From Meghimatium bilineatum (taxonomy: Eukaryota; Mollusca; Gastropoda; Stylommatophora; Philomycidae): a stretch of 64,000 nt of DNA. The DNA is taken from assembly GCA_034231615.1 (NCBI GenBank), contig CM067306.1, positions 43,468,094-43,532,093 of the forward strand. Direction: 5' to 3'. Position 1 is the first letter of the stretch. Every line of letters begins with the position of its first letter. The notes under the pieces were generated by a model, which had not been told where the DNA came from, searched no databases, and saw only the letters and a program-made list of their open reading frames with translations. Positions 10,027-20,857 of the stretch are shown piece by piece. The position numbers and the translations under genes were made by a program.

Positions 10027-11289
10027 GAAAGTATTCACCTCCTCAAGATGATATCCATTTATCATGATATTGGTCGGTTCAAAGTCTTATGCCGTTAACC
10101 AAGTTCTTGCTCTTTTCTGTGTCGATTTTCATTCCGTACTTGCTGGTAACTGTTTTACAACTTTGCTGTTAACTCTTGTACTTCTTGTTTTGACCTATTT
10201 ATAAGATCATCAGTGGAACGCAAGTTGCAAATAGGGCGACCTCCGATCAATATAGACGTATTGTACTAATGTAGTGTATCTTGTATGATGTGCTCTAGGT
10301 ATATGTTGAGAAATACTGGATATATTATGCATCTTTGCCAAACTTCCACATGTGTATTGTATGATAAGACAGTAATATATGATTCTAGTGTCAAAATTAA
10401 ATTGTTTCAGTATGTACCACAAATGATCATGCATGCCAAACAGGGTCAAAGCTCTTTGTAAAATCACTGAAAATGTGGTAAATATCACTTTGGTGCTGAA
10501 TATGTTTTTCAACTCGTATTCTGATGCTAAATTGTCGTTCTACGATGCTTCTGTTTGCTTTGAAGCCAGCGCGTGTTCATCTGCAACTACTTCTTTGGAG
10601 TTGTGCTTTATTCTGTTCAGTAGTAGTTTGAGCGTCACCTTGCTCGTGTGTATTATAAGACTACTAGTTTTGTAATTCTTACAGACATTCAGATTTTATT
10701 TTATGTGGCAGGGTATTATTAGTGGTGATTCAGTGGGTCATTGATTTGTGCTCCATATATTTTGGCAGATTTTGTTCATAGTATTTACCACATTAATTCC
10801 ACCGTATTTCAACAGTTCTGTTGGAATGTTGTCTACACCAGATGATTTCCCTTATTTCAGCTTTCGCATAACCTCTTTATCTCCACTGCTAGAATTTCTG
10901 CATTTCCTATTTCTCTGCTGCTTAGTTCAGAATGCTCTAGTATATATGTTCAAATACATGAAAAGCAATTTTTTGAGTTACATTTATACAAGATATTAGT
11001 TTATTCGCACAATTCAAACTATCACCTGTGTTCGCCCATACCACCATATCATGGTCGCTACTGATATCTGCTCCTGGGAAAATTCATGTTTTTACTTTGT
11101 TTATGCTAGACTTTATTTTTTTCGTTAAAGGAATGAATTCAATTTGATTGTGTATGTCTGCTTTTGGAGCAATTCACGTCCTGATATTATCAGCATGTAA
11201 TTGCGTGTCGCGAATAAAAGTGGTGCACCATAAGAACATTGATAATATGTTGAACAAGTAATATAGCACAGAAACTAATCTAGTGATAA

Positions 11290-12015
11290 ATACAGAGATA
11301 GGGTTTACACATACATTGTCAGGTTTACATATACATTGCCATGGTTTACACATGCAGCGGCATGGTCTACACATATATTGACATAATCTACACATATAGT
11401 GGCATAGTTACACATACGTTTACACGTATAGTGACATGACCTACACATACAATGACATAGTTACACATAGATTCACATGGTCTACACATACATTGACATG
11501 GTCTACACATACATTGACATGGTCTACACAAACAATGACATGGTCTAGACATACATTGACATGGTCTACGCATACAATGACATAGTTACACATAGATTCA
11601 CATGGTCTACACATACATTGACATGGTCTACACAAACATTGACATGGTCTACACAAACAATGACATGGTCTACACATACATTGACATGGTCTACACAAAC
11701 AATGACATGGTCTACACAAACAATGACATGGTCTACACATACATTGACATGGTCTACACAAACATTGACATGGTCTACACATACATTGACATGGTCTACA
11801 CAAACAATGACATGGTCTACACATACATTGACATGGTCTACACATACATTGACATGGTCTACACAAACATTGACATGGTCTACACATACATTGACATGGT
11901 CTACACAAACAATGACATGGTCTACACATACATTGACATGGTCTACACATACAATGACATAGTTACACATAGATGCACATGGTCTACACAAACAATGACA
12001 CGGTTAACACATAGT
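11290..12015. repeat. 21-bp minisatellite, about 30 copies
   Basis: Unit tctacacatacattgacatg plus g. Two point variants (acatac/acaaac, cattgac/caatgac) alternate irregularly. The ends, before 11440 and after 11950, are diverged. The period is divisible by three, so both strands carry frames of 130-170 codons with 7-residue repeats. It adjoins the endonuclease end of the RTE-a relic. Confidence 0.95.
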
Positions 12016-12265
12016 GGCAGGTGTGTATATATATATATGGTGAGATGGTTCAATTAGGAGACCGTGAAAGTGTAGGACTAACTGACTTAACCTGTCAATC
12101 AGGCGACTTGAGTGAGAGTTCACTTGATGACAGTGGGTACCCCGGTGTAATTTCTAGAACCTGAAACGTGTTAAAGAATAGCACCAGTGTGATCTGATAT
12201 GTATGTCGTAGGTGGCGAATAGGGATCGTTGCCATGTAATTGAATGTCTCGTTATATATGTCAAA
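12016..12265. other. unassigned sequence
   Basis: Short TA run at 12028-12039. No other signal. Confidence 0.35.
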
Positions 12266-12412
12266 GTGCACAAACCTTATGCTGACGGCGTATGTGTCGG
12301 ATTGAGATACGAGCGATCACGCAGTCATGCTGTACACTATGACACTACATATCATTCTCTGGACTACATCATGATGACCAATGTAAGTTGGAGGATGACC
12401 ACAGAAGAAATC
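12266..12412 (+). mobile_element. highly diverged SINE-A-like copy
   Basis: Keeps the order gtgtcgga, acactacat, cattctctggactacatc, gttggaggatgacc, acagaagaaat. The palindrome is lost. It is assigned only from the order of short matches. Confidence 0.5.
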
Positions 12413-12968
12413 TGAGAACTGGGATGATATATTTGTAGATCAAAATGATGTCAACACTCATCACATTATTACAAATCAAAACCTGACTGGGCAGGTGAAA
12501 CGCTGTACGTGCAACTCTAACATTGGTTCATGATTGATCTCATTTGCGTATTATGCCGCGGCTGGGGATGGAGGATTCATGACTTAACTCATCCGCATAT
12601 TTTGCAGGTGCTAGGGATAGAGACAAGAATATCAACTCTGTTACTTTCCACGAATGTCATATTAGACCATTAAGGATATTTGAGGGTTGGGTGACGCATC
12701 TAATAGAAGTTAACAAATCGGTGCTAAGTCAGATATCTCATTCCGAAAGGCGCAGATATTCAAACAAAATGTAAACTGTGCCACGGCGGATTCCGTTTGT
12801 CTTACTACGTCCTACAACATGTAGGCGTCTGAATATTAACACAGAAGAAGAAGAAGAATGCGACTTATCTTACATTTACTTAATATGCAAGCACAAATTT
12901 AAAAAGGGATAATTGTTTTGAGAAAATTATTTAGGCAGCGGACAAGAATTGAACATTTTCCGTTCTAG
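12413..12968. other. mostly unassigned; SINE-A-like end at 12733-12858
   Basis: Positions 12775-12858 show tgtgccacggcggattccg, ttactacgtcc, tgaatattaacacagaagaagaagaa, a probable SINE-A remnant. The rest shows nothing. Confidence 0.4.
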
Positions 12969-13241
12969 CTAGCAGAAAATCGGTGTTGTGTGAACGGATC
13001 TTGTTAAGCGAATCTTGTCTGCTAGTATCAGATTTGGTCTATATGCCACGATGTCTCCTAATTCTATTATTCGTTTATCCAGAGACAATTCAATAAGCCA
13101 GCCAAGTTTGTGTTCTAGCACACATCCATCAAATGTGTTCATTTCTAGCTGTCTTAATAGTTCGATATTAGCCTTTAGAAAGGATTGCGACACCATTAGC
13201 AAATCGCAACATGATGTTAGTGCTACAAACATAGTTTTCAA
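12969..13241 (-). other. unrecognised 90-codon open frame
   Basis: An open frame without simple-sequence bias. It includes SFLKANIELLRQLEMNTFD and LGWLIELSLDKRIIELGDIV, so it could form helices. I do not recognise a family. Upstream on the same strand a tttgtag precedes the frame, which could be a splice acceptor, but no partner exon is seen. It may be a chance frame or an old element fragment. Confidence 0.2.
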
Positions 13242-14209
13242 AATATTGGCCTAATACCCTTCCCCTTATGGAGTTTTTAGAAAACGGTTAGCAAATATTT
13301 AATATTTTTAAAATCTGACATACATACACTCACGAATGACATTTCGTTTTAGGTAACCCTCCAACCACAACCATTACGGAAAACGTATCGTACCCACTGA
13401 TTGGTTATGCTATTCCTAATTTCATTGAAAACAAATGTTCCGCAATGACTGACCTTTATTAGTGTTAAATAACATTTAGAAAAGATTAGTTAACAAGGAA
13501 TAAGATACATAGATCTGCGTCTCTGTAAAAAGAGCGATTAGTTCATATTCTTCCTGGCCATGACATTAACGATTCACTACAAGATAATATTTATTTGGTT
13601 CTCAAACGCATCTCAGCTTGACCTGATTCACAGACATCTAGATATACAAGATATACAAGAATGCCTTATAAAAGAAATAATTATGAATGTAACAAAAAGG
13701 GTCGGTTATCAAAAGTAATTGACGAGATTTCATTCACAGTGTTTACCAAGACCCCTGGAATAATCTTTCGCACAGATCTCATATACCTTCACCTATCTTG
13801 GATAATGCGACGGATCATGATTCGCATTCAGTATAACTTTGTATCGCCAATCATTGAAAAAGCACTGAAAAACCAGAAATGCAACGATAATATCAGCGCG
13901 TAAAGATCAGGCTTGTTTGCTAGATATGCTAGTGAGATTTCGTTCAGAATGGGAAATCCCTAAGGAAATCCACTCTAAATGTGATGTCGCTGTTTGTCCT
14001 TCACACAACTGTATGTCCGTGCCTGACCCCAGGGACATCAGATCAAATATATTATCTTGATATCGTCTGGCTTAAAACTGCAGCTATCATTTCTAATGTT
14101 CTAGTAAAATAAGGACCAAACAGATTTGCTTGTGATACTCGCAGAAACGAAATGCAAGTGAATGAAATCATTCTCAATAATAATAATATTTTGTGAACAA
14201 TGAAATAGT
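13242..14209. other. unassigned sequence
   Basis: AT-rich. A frame of 80 codons at 13661-13903 has no recognisable motif. No repeats detected by eye. Confidence 0.35.
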
Positions 14210-15590
14210 GTGATTACATTAGGCGATACAGTACGGGGCGATGTCATACGACCTCTGCGTTCGACATCTTTTCCGTCAGACATAGGCTCAGGTTCTCGTC
14301 GAATTAGAGAAAACCCACGCCAAGGAGGTTCTTCTAAGGGACGGGCAGGACAGAGAGGTGTAAGATGGAAAGTAGACAGAATCAGACTGAAAAATGTCAA
14401 CATTGGGTATTGGAATTGTTCTAGCATATTTCAGTGGGGCCCTGAACTTGAACAATAGCATACGATTAAGATGTAATGCTTCTGCAAGAGACACAGGCCA
14501 AACCAGTTTTCAAGGATTAGGATATGCACGTGGGATAGTGAAGATAAGGGGTTGCAGTGAGTACAGATCACAAATTCGTTGACGAAAATGGAACATTATT
14601 AATATTTATGCACGAAATTGTGCCCACGTCAAGCCCGAAGACTGGCATTTTCTCAATGCGTTGGAAGAACTCCTAGGATATTTTCTATTAGTGAGCGGAG
14701 ACCTCATTTCTCGAAATACCGCCTGGGGAAAGCCAAACAACAACACATCAGGGAATAGCACTATGTGTTATCCCTGCTAGAGATTGATCTCAATATTCTT
14801 AATTGTGACAGAATGATCAGGTTAATGCTACCAAGGAGACAGACTCAGATTCAAACATTGACCTTGCATTGGTGTCGTATCATGGTGAAATGGACAGTAG
14901 TGGGCGATACTGGCTTACAATGGTATTTGATCGTCTTACATACTCGGTAACAATCACAAAAGTGCAGAATAGTAGAAATAACAGGAGACAACATGCCTTT
15001 AAATAGGCGCAACGAAGAGTCGATATTGGGCAAGTTGCGACAACTGACATGGCAATGAAATAAAGTGAGGCCAAACATATGGCAACCACCAAGGTGGACT
15101 GGAGAGGTAGGATCTTCATGGTTAAAGAAGAAGCAAAGCGCCAGTGAGTAAGTAGCAACATAAGATACGACAGATACAAGTCACCATGAAAAGCAAAAAA
15201 GATATCACTATAAAGAAGGCCATTGAAGCCTTTAAACAAAACGTAAAGGAAGCCAAAAAACGAACGCTGGGATAATTTTGCACAATATGTTGCAGCCGAC
15301 AGTGACCTATACAAATTTTGTAAATTACACAAGGCAATGAATGAAAAACTGACACAAAATTAAACTTGTGCTTGAAGGACGAGTCGGGCTTATACTACCC
15401 ACAGATGAGCAGAAGGGCAGCGCTTTCTTCAGCAGATCTTTCGCGAAACATGTGGACAATATCATTCAGAAAGCAGGGAATGGTATCAGTGCAGCAAAAA
15501 TTATGGCATCTGAATAGATGCCGCAACGAACCCTTTTTAAGATATTGCAAGCAGTGGTATTATCTATTTTAGACTATGGTTCCGATTGCC
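14210..15590 (+). pseudogene. LINE-I2 EN domain with internal deletion of RT
   Basis: A non-LTR element related to I-like LINEs. Positions 14210-14456 are open and basic, ending NVNIGYWNCSSI, a typical start of AP endonuclease. Scattered frames then give an LLQETQAKP-like block near 14480 and SGDLISRNTAWG near 14690-14730 (GDFN..H motif mutated). A DLALVS-like block follows near 14860. The EN-RT linker is at 15265-15345 (NFAQYVAADSDLYKFCKLHK). Near 15505 the text jumps to an ILDYGS-like block that normally follows the RT domain, so roughly a kilobase of RT appears deleted. Confidence 0.75.
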
Positions 15591-16157
15591 CATAACCTTA
15601 TGGGCAAATAGATGGTGCGTCAGCATTAACACATATAAGTGAAGCACTACACTCTTTATCCTCTCACCAAAACAAAAAGTCGGTGTTATCAAGATAGATG
15701 AAAATCTTTTGAAAGAAAACAAACAACCCACATACCTCGGAGTTATATATGATGATAAGCTGACATGGAAGCATCACATAAACAAAGTAAAAACAAAAGT
15801 CATGGTACTAATACAAGCAAAAAATGTTAAGTGTATGCCAAGTCATCCAATGAAGGTACGATTCCAAAATCTAGCAATGGGGCGACTGAAAAGAAGCAAC
15901 TTTATCCACCAAGCTAAACGAATCCATAGACAACTTATAGACCTACCTGAAGTTGACAGCCCCTTAAGATCTGTACCAGAACAAACCTCTTGGTGTGAAA
16001 GGCATGGAATGCCAATATACATTCAGATCCACATGAAAGGAATTCTAAGCGAGGAATACTAATAACAGGACAGTATGCAACGAAGGACAGTCACCCTAAG
16101 TTTACTGGACAAGGAATATCGACAAGACATATGGGTCAGAGTATACACAGATGGTTA
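15590..16157 (+). pseudogene. LINE-I1 fragment, RT end joined to RNase H
   Basis: A plus-strand piece of LINE-I1. It starts at the RT C-terminus (ANRWCVSIN-like) and continues through QPTYLGVIYDDKLTWKHHIN. It then jumps to VLIQAKNVKCMPSHPMK, omitting the segment found at about 61150-61430 in the complete copy. The join falls in acaaaag, a string near both edges in the complete copy. It ends at the first RNase H motif (VYTDG) near 16155. Confidence 0.85.
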
Positions 16158-16192
16158 AAAGTAGATTTCAAGAGAGAGAGATAGAGGAAGGA

Positions 16193-16201
16193 AGGGAGAG
16201 T

Positions 16202-16237
<36 letters not shown>
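16193..16237. repeat. GA microsatellite
   Basis: A GA-rich run (gagagaga) directly after the truncated LINE-I1 piece. Confidence 0.9.
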
Positions 16238-16238
<1 letters not shown>

Positions 16239-16920
16239 GTGCGAAGATTAAGGAGTATAACTACATGTGAATACAACTTTCAGGAAAATAGCGATACATT
16301 TGTACACTCATTAAATTATTGATCGAATTGTTGACTATGACAATTGACATGACGCATTATGTATGTGAACAATGTAAAAAAAAATCAACCATTCTCACGG
16401 AATGTATTCTTGCGTGTTAAGGACTGGTGCATACACGTCAATTCTCACTGAATGCATTCTATCAGGTTAAGAATCGGTTCATAAATTACGTCAACAATAT
16501 GTTACCACTTATTGACCCCCTCCGTCCCCTTATCAACAAGCGATTGAGTTCAAGTTCACTCTCATTGGTCAGGGTACAAGATTCCAGAAGTTCAAGATAC
16601 ACATACATAATGAGAAAATGAGAAGGTATATAGGTTTACTTTCTGTTTACACAAAAACCCATGAAGTCGACCCATTTGACCTGAACAGGATACTACGATG
16701 CATGCTTCACAAAATATTGCGAGTTAGCAATGAACAGAACTAATAGCTGTACAAATAATGGTTGTTGTAATTATTGCTGTAGGGCCATTGTTGTTGTTGG
16801 TCTGATCTTGGCCATTTGGGTCGCATTGGCTATGGTTAGCCCGTGTCTCTTTAATGTTTATATGATTTTCACCATCCATTTAGTTATTGGTATTCCCTGT
16901 TCCTTATAGCACAATCTTCT
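16238..16920. other. unassigned sequence
   Basis: No supported feature. Short GTT-rich stretch near 16785-16800. Confidence 0.35.
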
Positions 16921-16924
16921 GCTG

Positions 16925-17215
16925 TTATATGCACGACGAAGTGATGGATATGTTGGGTTCATTCTCACGACGTGACCAAATCACCTGGTCTCCTGTCTGT
17001 CGATGTATTCTTGACTAGAGATAGTCTTTATTTTTTCCTTTATATTTTCATTTCTCTTTCGGTGTCTTCTGGTGAAATTTATAGCTTTCCTCACAAATCT
17101 CAATTGGCATACTGTGATCGTTTTCGCTAGTGTCTTAGTCAAGGACCAGGTTTGACATTGGTAACAGAGAGAGATGGTATAAAAATACTGGCTACTATGA
17201 TCGCAGTCCAACCCC
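16925..17215 (-). pseudogene. RTE-type C-terminal fragment
   Basis: The minus frame reads CYQCQTWSLTKTLAKTITVCQ (YGCQTWSLTK-like) and LRFVRKAINFTRRHRKRNEN. This is the YGCETW...CRRMLxxxxRDRxRN block of RTE C-termini. An HRQETR and GHVVRMNPTYPSL-like continuation sits downstream in another frame. Confidence 0.75.
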
Positions 17216-17304
17216 CGTTTTCGTTCTTGATTTCCACTAGTTTCTGGTTAATTGATCTAAATATTATATGAATAAATAATCCATAATTAATTGAAATATT
17301 CATT

Positions 17305-17362
17305 TTCTAGGATTAAGGGTAAGGGTTAGTTATGAGTTACATAACTAATCCTAACCCCTATC
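17305..17362. other. hairpin with telomere-like GGGTTAG words
   Basis: ggttagttatg at about 17324-17334 pairs with cataactaatcc at 17339-17350, with loop agtta. Flanks carry taagggtaaggg and cctaacccc. It is not a (TTAGGG)n array. Confidence 0.6.
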
Positions 17363-17419
17363 TCTAAATATAATTATATTTAAACTAATAAATGGTAAAC
17401 ATAAGCTGATAAACATTCA

Positions 17420-17650
17420 ATCATTGTCCTTTTGTACTGAAGTTAGCGCATAGAGCAGAGGTCAGATCTCTCAAATTCTGTCTGTTCAAAGCTATTATGT
17501 GCAGTTCTTGAAGAGTATGGATATTGATTGTTTTACTTTCTCTAAGTATTGTTCTTCTGAGTATTTCTTTTGGTCTACTCGAGGTTATTTTGCCTGTAGG
17601 TATCCATTCAAGAGATTAGTGGTGTATTCTGTTGATGTCTGTTGATGATA
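17420..17650 (-). pseudogene. RTE-e 3'-terminal fragment
   Basis: On the minus strand it reads LEWIPTGKITSSRPKEILRR and then a block ending in LTSALCANFSTKGQ. It aligns with the RTE-e end at 57000-57170 (MWxPxGKxxxxRPKxxLRR ... TSALCAKxGKRG). Strongly diverged. Confidence 0.7.
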
Positions 17651-18356
17651 AACATAGGCAAAGGAAAAATTCACACGGGTAGGCAATAATTCCTGCAACG
17701 GGGTTGGATTACGATCATAGTACCAAATACTGTTTATCTATTTATCTATTTATAGTTTTCTAGCCAGTCAGATTGATGGATGTTTGAGTATTGGAGACAT
17801 CTGGAAAGTCGCAGCTTTAACTTTCTGCCAGCTTGTTTCGATCTCTCTGTCGAGTTTGCTATCCTCTGTTAAAGGCAAAGGCCATCCAATGTATCTAATC
17901 TATCCATCCACCCATCTATCCATCTATCTATCTGTCTGCCTGTAAATCTGTCTGTCTCTATACTTACGTTAGCATCGATCAATCCTTTGTATTTATATCC
18001 GCAGTTTATTTGTGCGTACAAATAATAATCTATACACATACACGCGCGTGTACACACACATACGAACACTCATATACACACATATATAATAGGTGCAATA
18101 TTCGGTGTTACCCGGATGATAATTAAAAAGGAGAGTTATAATTTGTTAATAATGTGATATCCCGACTTTCCGAAACGAGACGTCGCGTTGGGGGAAAATC
18201 CATTATTCACTGTAGAATAGGTTTAGAACTTTGTGATTTTAAGGAATACGTTTAAAATAACATACATAAATATGAAATAGAAGCGAATTATTCTTCTAAT
18301 GAGCCAACAACATTTATCTTTTTTTAAATTATATATTAAAGAAAAGAAAATCCAGC
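17651..18356. other. simple-sequence-rich, unassigned
   Basis: Contains tatttatc/tcta-rich tracts at 17730-17755 and 17895-17955 and an alternating CA/TA tract at 18030-18090. No element signature. Confidence 0.4.
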
Positions 18357-18432
18357 GTCTGGGATCGAACTTTGAAAACAAAGTTATTACGGAACTGACA
18401 GGCGCACTAAGAAGTTGACCGAGACAGACGAA
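18357..18432 (-). mobile_element. tRNA-like SINE head (candidate)
   Basis: On the minus strand, tagtgcgcctgtcag lies about 35 bp before aagttcgatccca, a good match to a pol III B box (gttcgaNNC). There is no intact cloverleaf, so it is not called a tRNA gene. Confidence 0.45.
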
Positions 18433-18744
18433 TTTTGATGTAAATTCGAATATTTATATGTAAATATTGTAGTAGTCTCATTAAAATGACACATTCTTTG
18501 AGAGTTCATCGACTGATGGGCTTCATTTTAAGAATACATCAGAGAGGCTGATGTAAACAATACTCTACGTTTCTCTAATAGAAAGATATATATATACAAC
18601 ATTAACAAAAGGCAAGAACAAAGAATAGTGAACCAGTTTAAACAGAGTAAGCATCGATTGAAACAGAGTAAACCTCGATTGAAATGCAACAATATTGTAT
18701 TATCTTCTACCGTGTAACTGTACATGTACATATATAAATGTACT

Positions 18745-18800
18745 TAAGAAATAAAATAGAAATGTATGCAGGTGCACAGGAACCATTGCTTTCAATAATT
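18745..18800 (+). pseudogene. RTE-a fragment
   Basis: Encodes EMYAGAQEPLLSIIKQR, matching EMYAGAQEPFLSRVKRR in the RTE-a relic at 8721-9098. The next part of the family is found only at 20000-20285, so the 1.2 kb between may be an insertion. Confidence 0.75.
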
Positions 18801-19334
18801 AAACAGAGAGCAAAGGGAACGCATTGCTCTCGGCGGACCCAGGGTTAGAAGATAACAAAGATCCCAAATGTACCTCCTCGCGGTGCACCCTGGAAACAGA
18901 AATACAGCAGATTGAGCTGATTCTGGCCAAATCATTTGGGGATCGTGTCCGAGAATGTGGAGGTAGCAGATGGAAAGAGATTTGAATTCATAAAAGGCAA
19001 ACAATATCTACGACACCACCAGCAACACCACATACAGCGACACTGTCGACATACAGTGAAGCTAGTTAGTCCAGTCCGAACATTGGAGGGGCGGCGAATG
19101 AAAAAAGCATGAAAAGGTGGATGGATGGCGAAAGACAGATATATTTCATAATGAGTACAATGGAAAAAAAGGAAATGGCAGAACAGCGCCAGAGGGCAGC
19201 GCAAACTGCAAATAGACAGTGGAAACAATTACGGAAATGGGAACTACAAGCTCTGTCAGCTCGCGACGAGCTTCTAGTTACTTGATTTCTTTATAGGCAG
19301 AGACCCATACCCAACAATGGGCGTCTAGCAAAGC
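18801..19334. other. unassigned, with a 44-codon frame at 19152-19286
   Basis: GC content is higher than in the flanks. The plus frame beginning MSTMEKKEMAEQRQRAAQ and ending SARDELLVT is rich in Q, K, R and A, with a helical look. Upstream KGGWMA resembles the R..KRWMD word of RTE tails, so it may be a retroelement end. No family recognised. Confidence 0.3.
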
Positions 19335-19765
19335 AAAAAGACCTGGCCTAACTCTAATGGCAAGTCTTCCTATACCGGAGACATGCTCGCAAAGTGTAAG
19401 GGTGCCGTAACCGATAGGCTCAGGTAAGAAAGGGACAAAGATGGCAGTCCTGGCCCAACTCTACTGTCAAGCTTTCCAAAACAGGAAATGCACTTGCAGA
19501 GAGAAAGGATTCAGTACCTGATGGGCTCAGGCGCTATTGGGACAAGGTCGCTCAGCTCGAGAACGCCTTGCTCTCAAACACGTGTTGTGAGACTCGAACT
19601 TGGGCTGTTCACGATGTCGGTGAATGACACCTCGGCTATAAGGACGAAAGAGCCAGGGTCCAACTCTTCTGTTGAGTTCTTCCTCTTAAGGAACCAGGCT
19701 ACAGATGAGAAACGGTTCAGTACCCGATGGGCACAAGCACATTACGTCCAATTACACGAGGCAAG
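19335..19765. repeat. diverged long-period tandem repeat, 3 copies
   Basis: Three copies, with spacing of roughly 120-230 bp, share the order c(c/t)aactct, ggcaagtctt / gtcaagcttt / ttgagttctt, gagaaaggattcagtacc and gatgggctcagg / gataggctcagg / gatgggcacaag. This is compatible with an old tandem duplication of unknown sequence. Confidence 0.6.
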
Positions 19766-19899
19766 TTCATAGACAGTGGAACACCTTGTGCGAGACAGAC
19801 GTGAGCAAAAATCGTCTGGGCGAAAGGTCACCACACACATGCGTGCCTAGCGACAGATAGGGAGGCTGTCACAGGCTAGGGTAGCCCACCCGAAATGTC

Positions 19900-19965
19900 A
19901 AGGCATGCCGAAATCGGATGTGCTAGGCCTACAAGGCGTATAACGGTGGCACAACGTAATCACGC
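19900..19965 (+). mobile_element. SINE-A 5'-head relic
   Basis: gccgaaatcggatgtgctag, then gcgtataacggtggcacaacg, corresponds to the SINE-A head (ccgaagacggatgtgtcggg ... aaaacggcgacacaacg). Confidence 0.5.
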
Positions 19966-19999
19966 TCCTGGCGGAAATCACACGGATATCCGTGCTGGC

Positions 20000-20288
20000 T
20001 ACAATGGAGCGAACGAAAGGACGAAAGAAATAGTGAAACGACGAAAACTAGCATGGTTTGGTCATGTATTCTGGCATGATTCCTTATTAAAAACAATAGT
20101 GCAGGGAACTGTTGAGTGAGAAAGACGCAGATGAGTGCAAATAAAGGCATGGACAGACAACATCAAGGAATGGACAGGACAAGATATCTCCACACTCATT
20201 CGCATCGCTGAGGATATAATTCACTGTGTACTAAAGCATCCAATGTGCTACCCCTAAGGCCCTGAAGGGTTACGGGTTTATTGAATGA
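20000..20288 (+). pseudogene. RTE-a 3' end
   Basis: Encodes VKRRKLAWFGHVFWHDSLLK and TIVQGTVE, then out of frame a WTDNIKEWTGQDISTLIRIA block and the terminal catccaatgtgctaccccta ... gggttacgggtttattga. The 3' terminus is a short ttga/ttat simple tail. This defines the RTE-a 3' end. Confidence 0.88.
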
Positions 20289-20475
20289 TTGATACATACA
20301 CAACCCACACACGTAACCACATATAATGCACATACACCCATACAGACATTTGTATATGCATACACGTACACTCACACAAAGACGCACTCATATATACGCA
20401 TATTAATACGCAAGCATATACATACATATACACAGACACGTATGCACATATCCACCTTGACAGATGGCTGAAACA
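20289..20475. repeat. alternating purine-pyrimidine CA/TA-rich tract
   Basis: Degenerate acacac/atacata sequence over about 180 bp. The short open frames across it have no meaning as proteins. Confidence 0.75.
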
Positions 20476-20600
20476 ACCTTGTACCATATGAGTTTGAATG
20501 GACACGAGTCGATCATGACTCCTCATTGCGAAATATGTCGAGCAAAGGCAGTGTTGCAGTAGAGTGAGGTGAAAAATTGCATTGTTGGACTGTAGCTACT

Positions 20601-20844
20601 CAATGTTCTCAATGACAACTCCTGTAGTGCGGCGAACGGCCGAGAGTTAGAATGCTGCTCTCACTTCTGTGAGGTCCAGAGTTCGATCCCCGGTAAGGAC
20701 AGTGTTTTTTTTCTGTCTGAGGGTAAATTAAAATCTCACCCTGTACATGACGTGGCAACAGCTAGAGCATGCGGCTGATATCACACAGCTACAAAATCCC
20801 TCCCTATAACCCCTTAACGGGACACATGCAGTATTTGACAGTTT
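20601..20844 (+). mobile_element. SINE-B with imperfect TSD
   Basis: A tRNA-like SINE. The head reads gccgagagttagaatgc, then ctctcac...gtgag and a B box gagttcgatcc at 20679-20689. A body segment acatgacgtggcaaca follows at 20745-20760, then gagcatgcggc. It is flanked by gactgtagctact at 20588-20600 and gactgtagctcct at 20845-20857 (12 of 13). Copies lie at 36790-36965 and 59551-59752. Confidence 0.85.
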
Positions 20845-20857
20845 GACTGTAGCTCCT

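Larger units (their letters stand above)
8715..11240 (-). pseudogene. RTE-a retrotransposon (EN remnant, RT, C-terminus), nested insertions
   Basis: One minus-strand RTE-type element read from high to low coordinates. The endonuclease end at about 11235-11010 includes RDTQLHADNIR and GADISSDHDMVV, the SDH motif of AP endonucleases. RT pieces follow, out of frame: a FQQNC...WPTES-like finger region at 10700-10860, a DRVWHA-like motif-A end near 10430, and a YPVFLNIYLEHIIQDT-like motif (QG..SP block, mutated) near 10270. FADD is reduced to a TDDLINRS-like string near 10210. The C-terminal region at 9098-8721 has FKLQFYRRILHLSHREHKTH, NLAWFGHV and DFSSLIRIVEDRNR. Two SINE-A copies and a pentanucleotide array interrupt it. 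It is dead and gives the reference for other RTE-a stubs. Confidence 0.85.

Noticed and set aside
11441-12057. Long overlapping open frames of 130-170 codons on both strands
   Set aside because: They are translations of a 21-bp tandem array in several phases; no start context, domain or non-repeat part.
13015-13254. 79-codon plus-strand frame
   Set aside because: Overlaps the minus frame 12969-13241; neither has a recognisable family and the plus one is weaker.
17311-17360. Interstitial telomeric repeat
   Set aside because: Only a few GGGTTAG/CCTAACC words around a hairpin; not a tandem TTAGGG array.
20641-20700. tRNA gene
   Set aside because: The B box is good but no acceptor stem or full cloverleaf could be drawn, and copies with TSDs show it is a SINE.
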